DNA of 22,812 bases. Source: Collinsella sp. (lineage in GTDB: Bacteria > Actinomycetota > Coriobacteriia > Coriobacteriales > Coriobacteriaceae). The stretch's first letter is position 1. Every line of letters starts with the position of its first letter. The translations under genes and the position numbers were made by a program. Positions 22,426 to 22,812 of the stretch are shown in pieces. The DNA is taken from assembly GCA_018382125.1 (NCBI GenBank), contig JAGZQO010000031.1:1-22812 (forward strand), given 5' to 3'. Under the pieces are notes generated by a model, which was not told the DNA's origin, did no database searches, and worked only from the letters and a program-made list of their open reading frames with translations.

Positions 22426-22655
22426 GTGGTCAAAAAATGCCAAATATGAGTACTGTCACCAATTTAGTGGCAGCAAATTTCCCTGTAACGAGTGCCGAAA
22501 ATCCCCATTTGCCCAAAAGCAAGACAACGTTATTCCCCATAAGTTCAATAAAATAGGCTTCCTAACGATAATGGATACCGTTAGGAAGCCAAAAAGACGT
22601 AAGACATATGTGACTATCTTGGCAATAGTACTCATATTTGGCATTGTTTGACCAC
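22426..22655. mobile_element. MITE-like element, 230 bp, 29-bp terminal inverted repeats
   Basis: The left arm (22426-22454) starts GTGGTCAAAA and ends AATATGAGTACT. The right arm (22627-22655) is its reverse complement with one mismatch in 29, and weaker similarity continues about 13 bp further in. The interior is clearly AT-richer than the surrounding chromosome and includes a perfect 12-bp hairpin (22556-22590). No transposase is encoded and no target duplication is evident. It lies upstream of the C69 dipeptidase gene. A non-autonomous mobile element is the best reading; a repeated regulatory or structured-RNA element is the alternative. Confidence 0.6.
22556..22590. other. Perfect 12-bp hairpin inside the MITE-like element
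   Basis: GGCTTCCTAACG (22556-22567) pairs with CGTTAGGAAGCC (22579-22590) around an 11-nt loop. On the minus strand it is followed by TATTTTATT, so it could act as a leftward terminator, for example shielding the dipeptidase gene from upstream transcription. Confidence 0.55.
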
Positions 22656-22702
22656 GTGGTATATAGCTAACCCCCTCAAACAGCCCAAAACGCCTATTTC
22701 GA

Positions 22703-22725
22703 TGCGCGCTCCGCGGTAGCGCGCA
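22703..22725. other. GC-rich hairpin, 8-bp stem
   Basis: TGCGCGCT (22703-22710) pairs with AGCGCGCA (22718-22725) across CCGCGGT. It lies just before the palindromic terminator at 22739. No tRNA or other RNA gene fold is recognised here. Confidence 0.4.
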
Positions 22726-22738
22726 GAGATGTGGTGTA

Positions 22739-22773
22739 AGAGGCGGGGCATGCCCCGCCTCTTCTCTTTTCTT
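22739..22773 (+). terminator. Palindromic intrinsic terminator
   Basis: AGAGGCGGGG (22739-22748) pairs perfectly with CCCCGCCTCT (22753-22762) around CATG, followed by TCTCTTTTCTT on the plus strand. The stem is symmetric, but only the plus side has a T-rich tail. No plus-strand gene upstream explains it, so it may serve an unseen transcript or act bidirectionally for a minus-strand gene beyond the window edge. Confidence 0.65.
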
Positions 22774-22812
22774 GAAAGGGAGGGGACACCGCCTAGAATT
22801 CGTCGTTGGAGT

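Noticed and set aside
22456..22644. 62-codon minus-strand frame inside the MITE-like element
   Set aside because: Its first codons come from the inverted repeat, it has no ribosome site, and it spans the internal hairpin; coding is not supported.
22571..22651. 26-codon plus-strand frame MDTVRKPKRRKTYVTILAIV..., basic then hydrophobic like a small toxin
   Set aside because: There is no Shine-Dalgarno, the ATG lies in the hairpin loop, and its hydrophobic end is dictated by the inverted repeat. Kept only as an observation.
22793..22812. Possible 3' end of a minus-strand gene (…SNDEF-stop) at the window edge
   Set aside because: Only six codons are visible, which is too short to support a coding call.

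Overview
The window looks like chromosome of a high-GC Coriobacteriia member, most likely Collinsella or a close relative. This rests on strong G/C bias in third codon positions, a class III (Firmicutes-type) fructose-bisphosphatase, a QueH-type queuosine pathway, a C69 dipeptidase, and large surface proteins with Lys/Ser/Asp-rich stalks. The genus is inferred from gene content; no search was run.

Layout. 1-2565 (minus): a DUF3267-type membrane zincin, then queH and queA, read leftwards as a probable operon. 2698-5992 (plus): a divergent methionyl-tRNA-synthetase-like class I tRNA ligase followed by a NOP2/Sun (RsmB/RsmF-like) RNA methyltransferase. 6017-6187 (minus): a 56-residue single-pass membrane protein. 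6378-7469 (plus): a beta/alpha-barrel protein of unknown substrate. 7497-8945: a complete IS3-family (IS150-like) element with intact terminal repeats, a short target duplication and a -1 frameshift signal. It sits in the loop of what was an intrinsic terminator. 9004-9894 (minus): a DegV-family fatty-acid-binding protein. 10215-13232 (plus): fructose-1,6-bisphosphatase and two tandem GtrA-family membrane proteins. 13393-18449 (minus): promoter, cobalamin riboswitch, a 1288-residue surface protein and a second anchored protein, read as one unit. 18527-20715 (minus): a phasin-like protein and a UbiB/ABC1 kinase-like protein. 20815-22338 (minus): a C69 dipeptidase. 22339-22812: no confident gene, but an AT-rich 230-bp element bounded by 29-bp near-perfect inverted repeats, then two GC-rich hairpins.

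Most interesting unit. The minus-strand region 13393-18449 combines an adenosylcobalamin-type riboswitch with two exported proteins. The first has four DUF4430 (transcobalamin C-terminal-like) domains, a PQQ-like beta-propeller, an InlB_B-type repeat, a charged stalk and a C-terminal anchor. The second has an N-terminal membrane anchor, a charged stalk and one DUF4430 domain. The simplest reading is a B12-repressed cell-surface corrinoid-capture apparatus. The riboswitch and domains can be seen in the sequence; the function is inferred.

The remaining genes are mostly housekeeping: tRNA and rRNA modification, gluconeogenesis, lipid handling and peptide degradation. Intrinsic terminators separate several units. 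One of them overlaps the promoter of the riboswitch-controlled operon.
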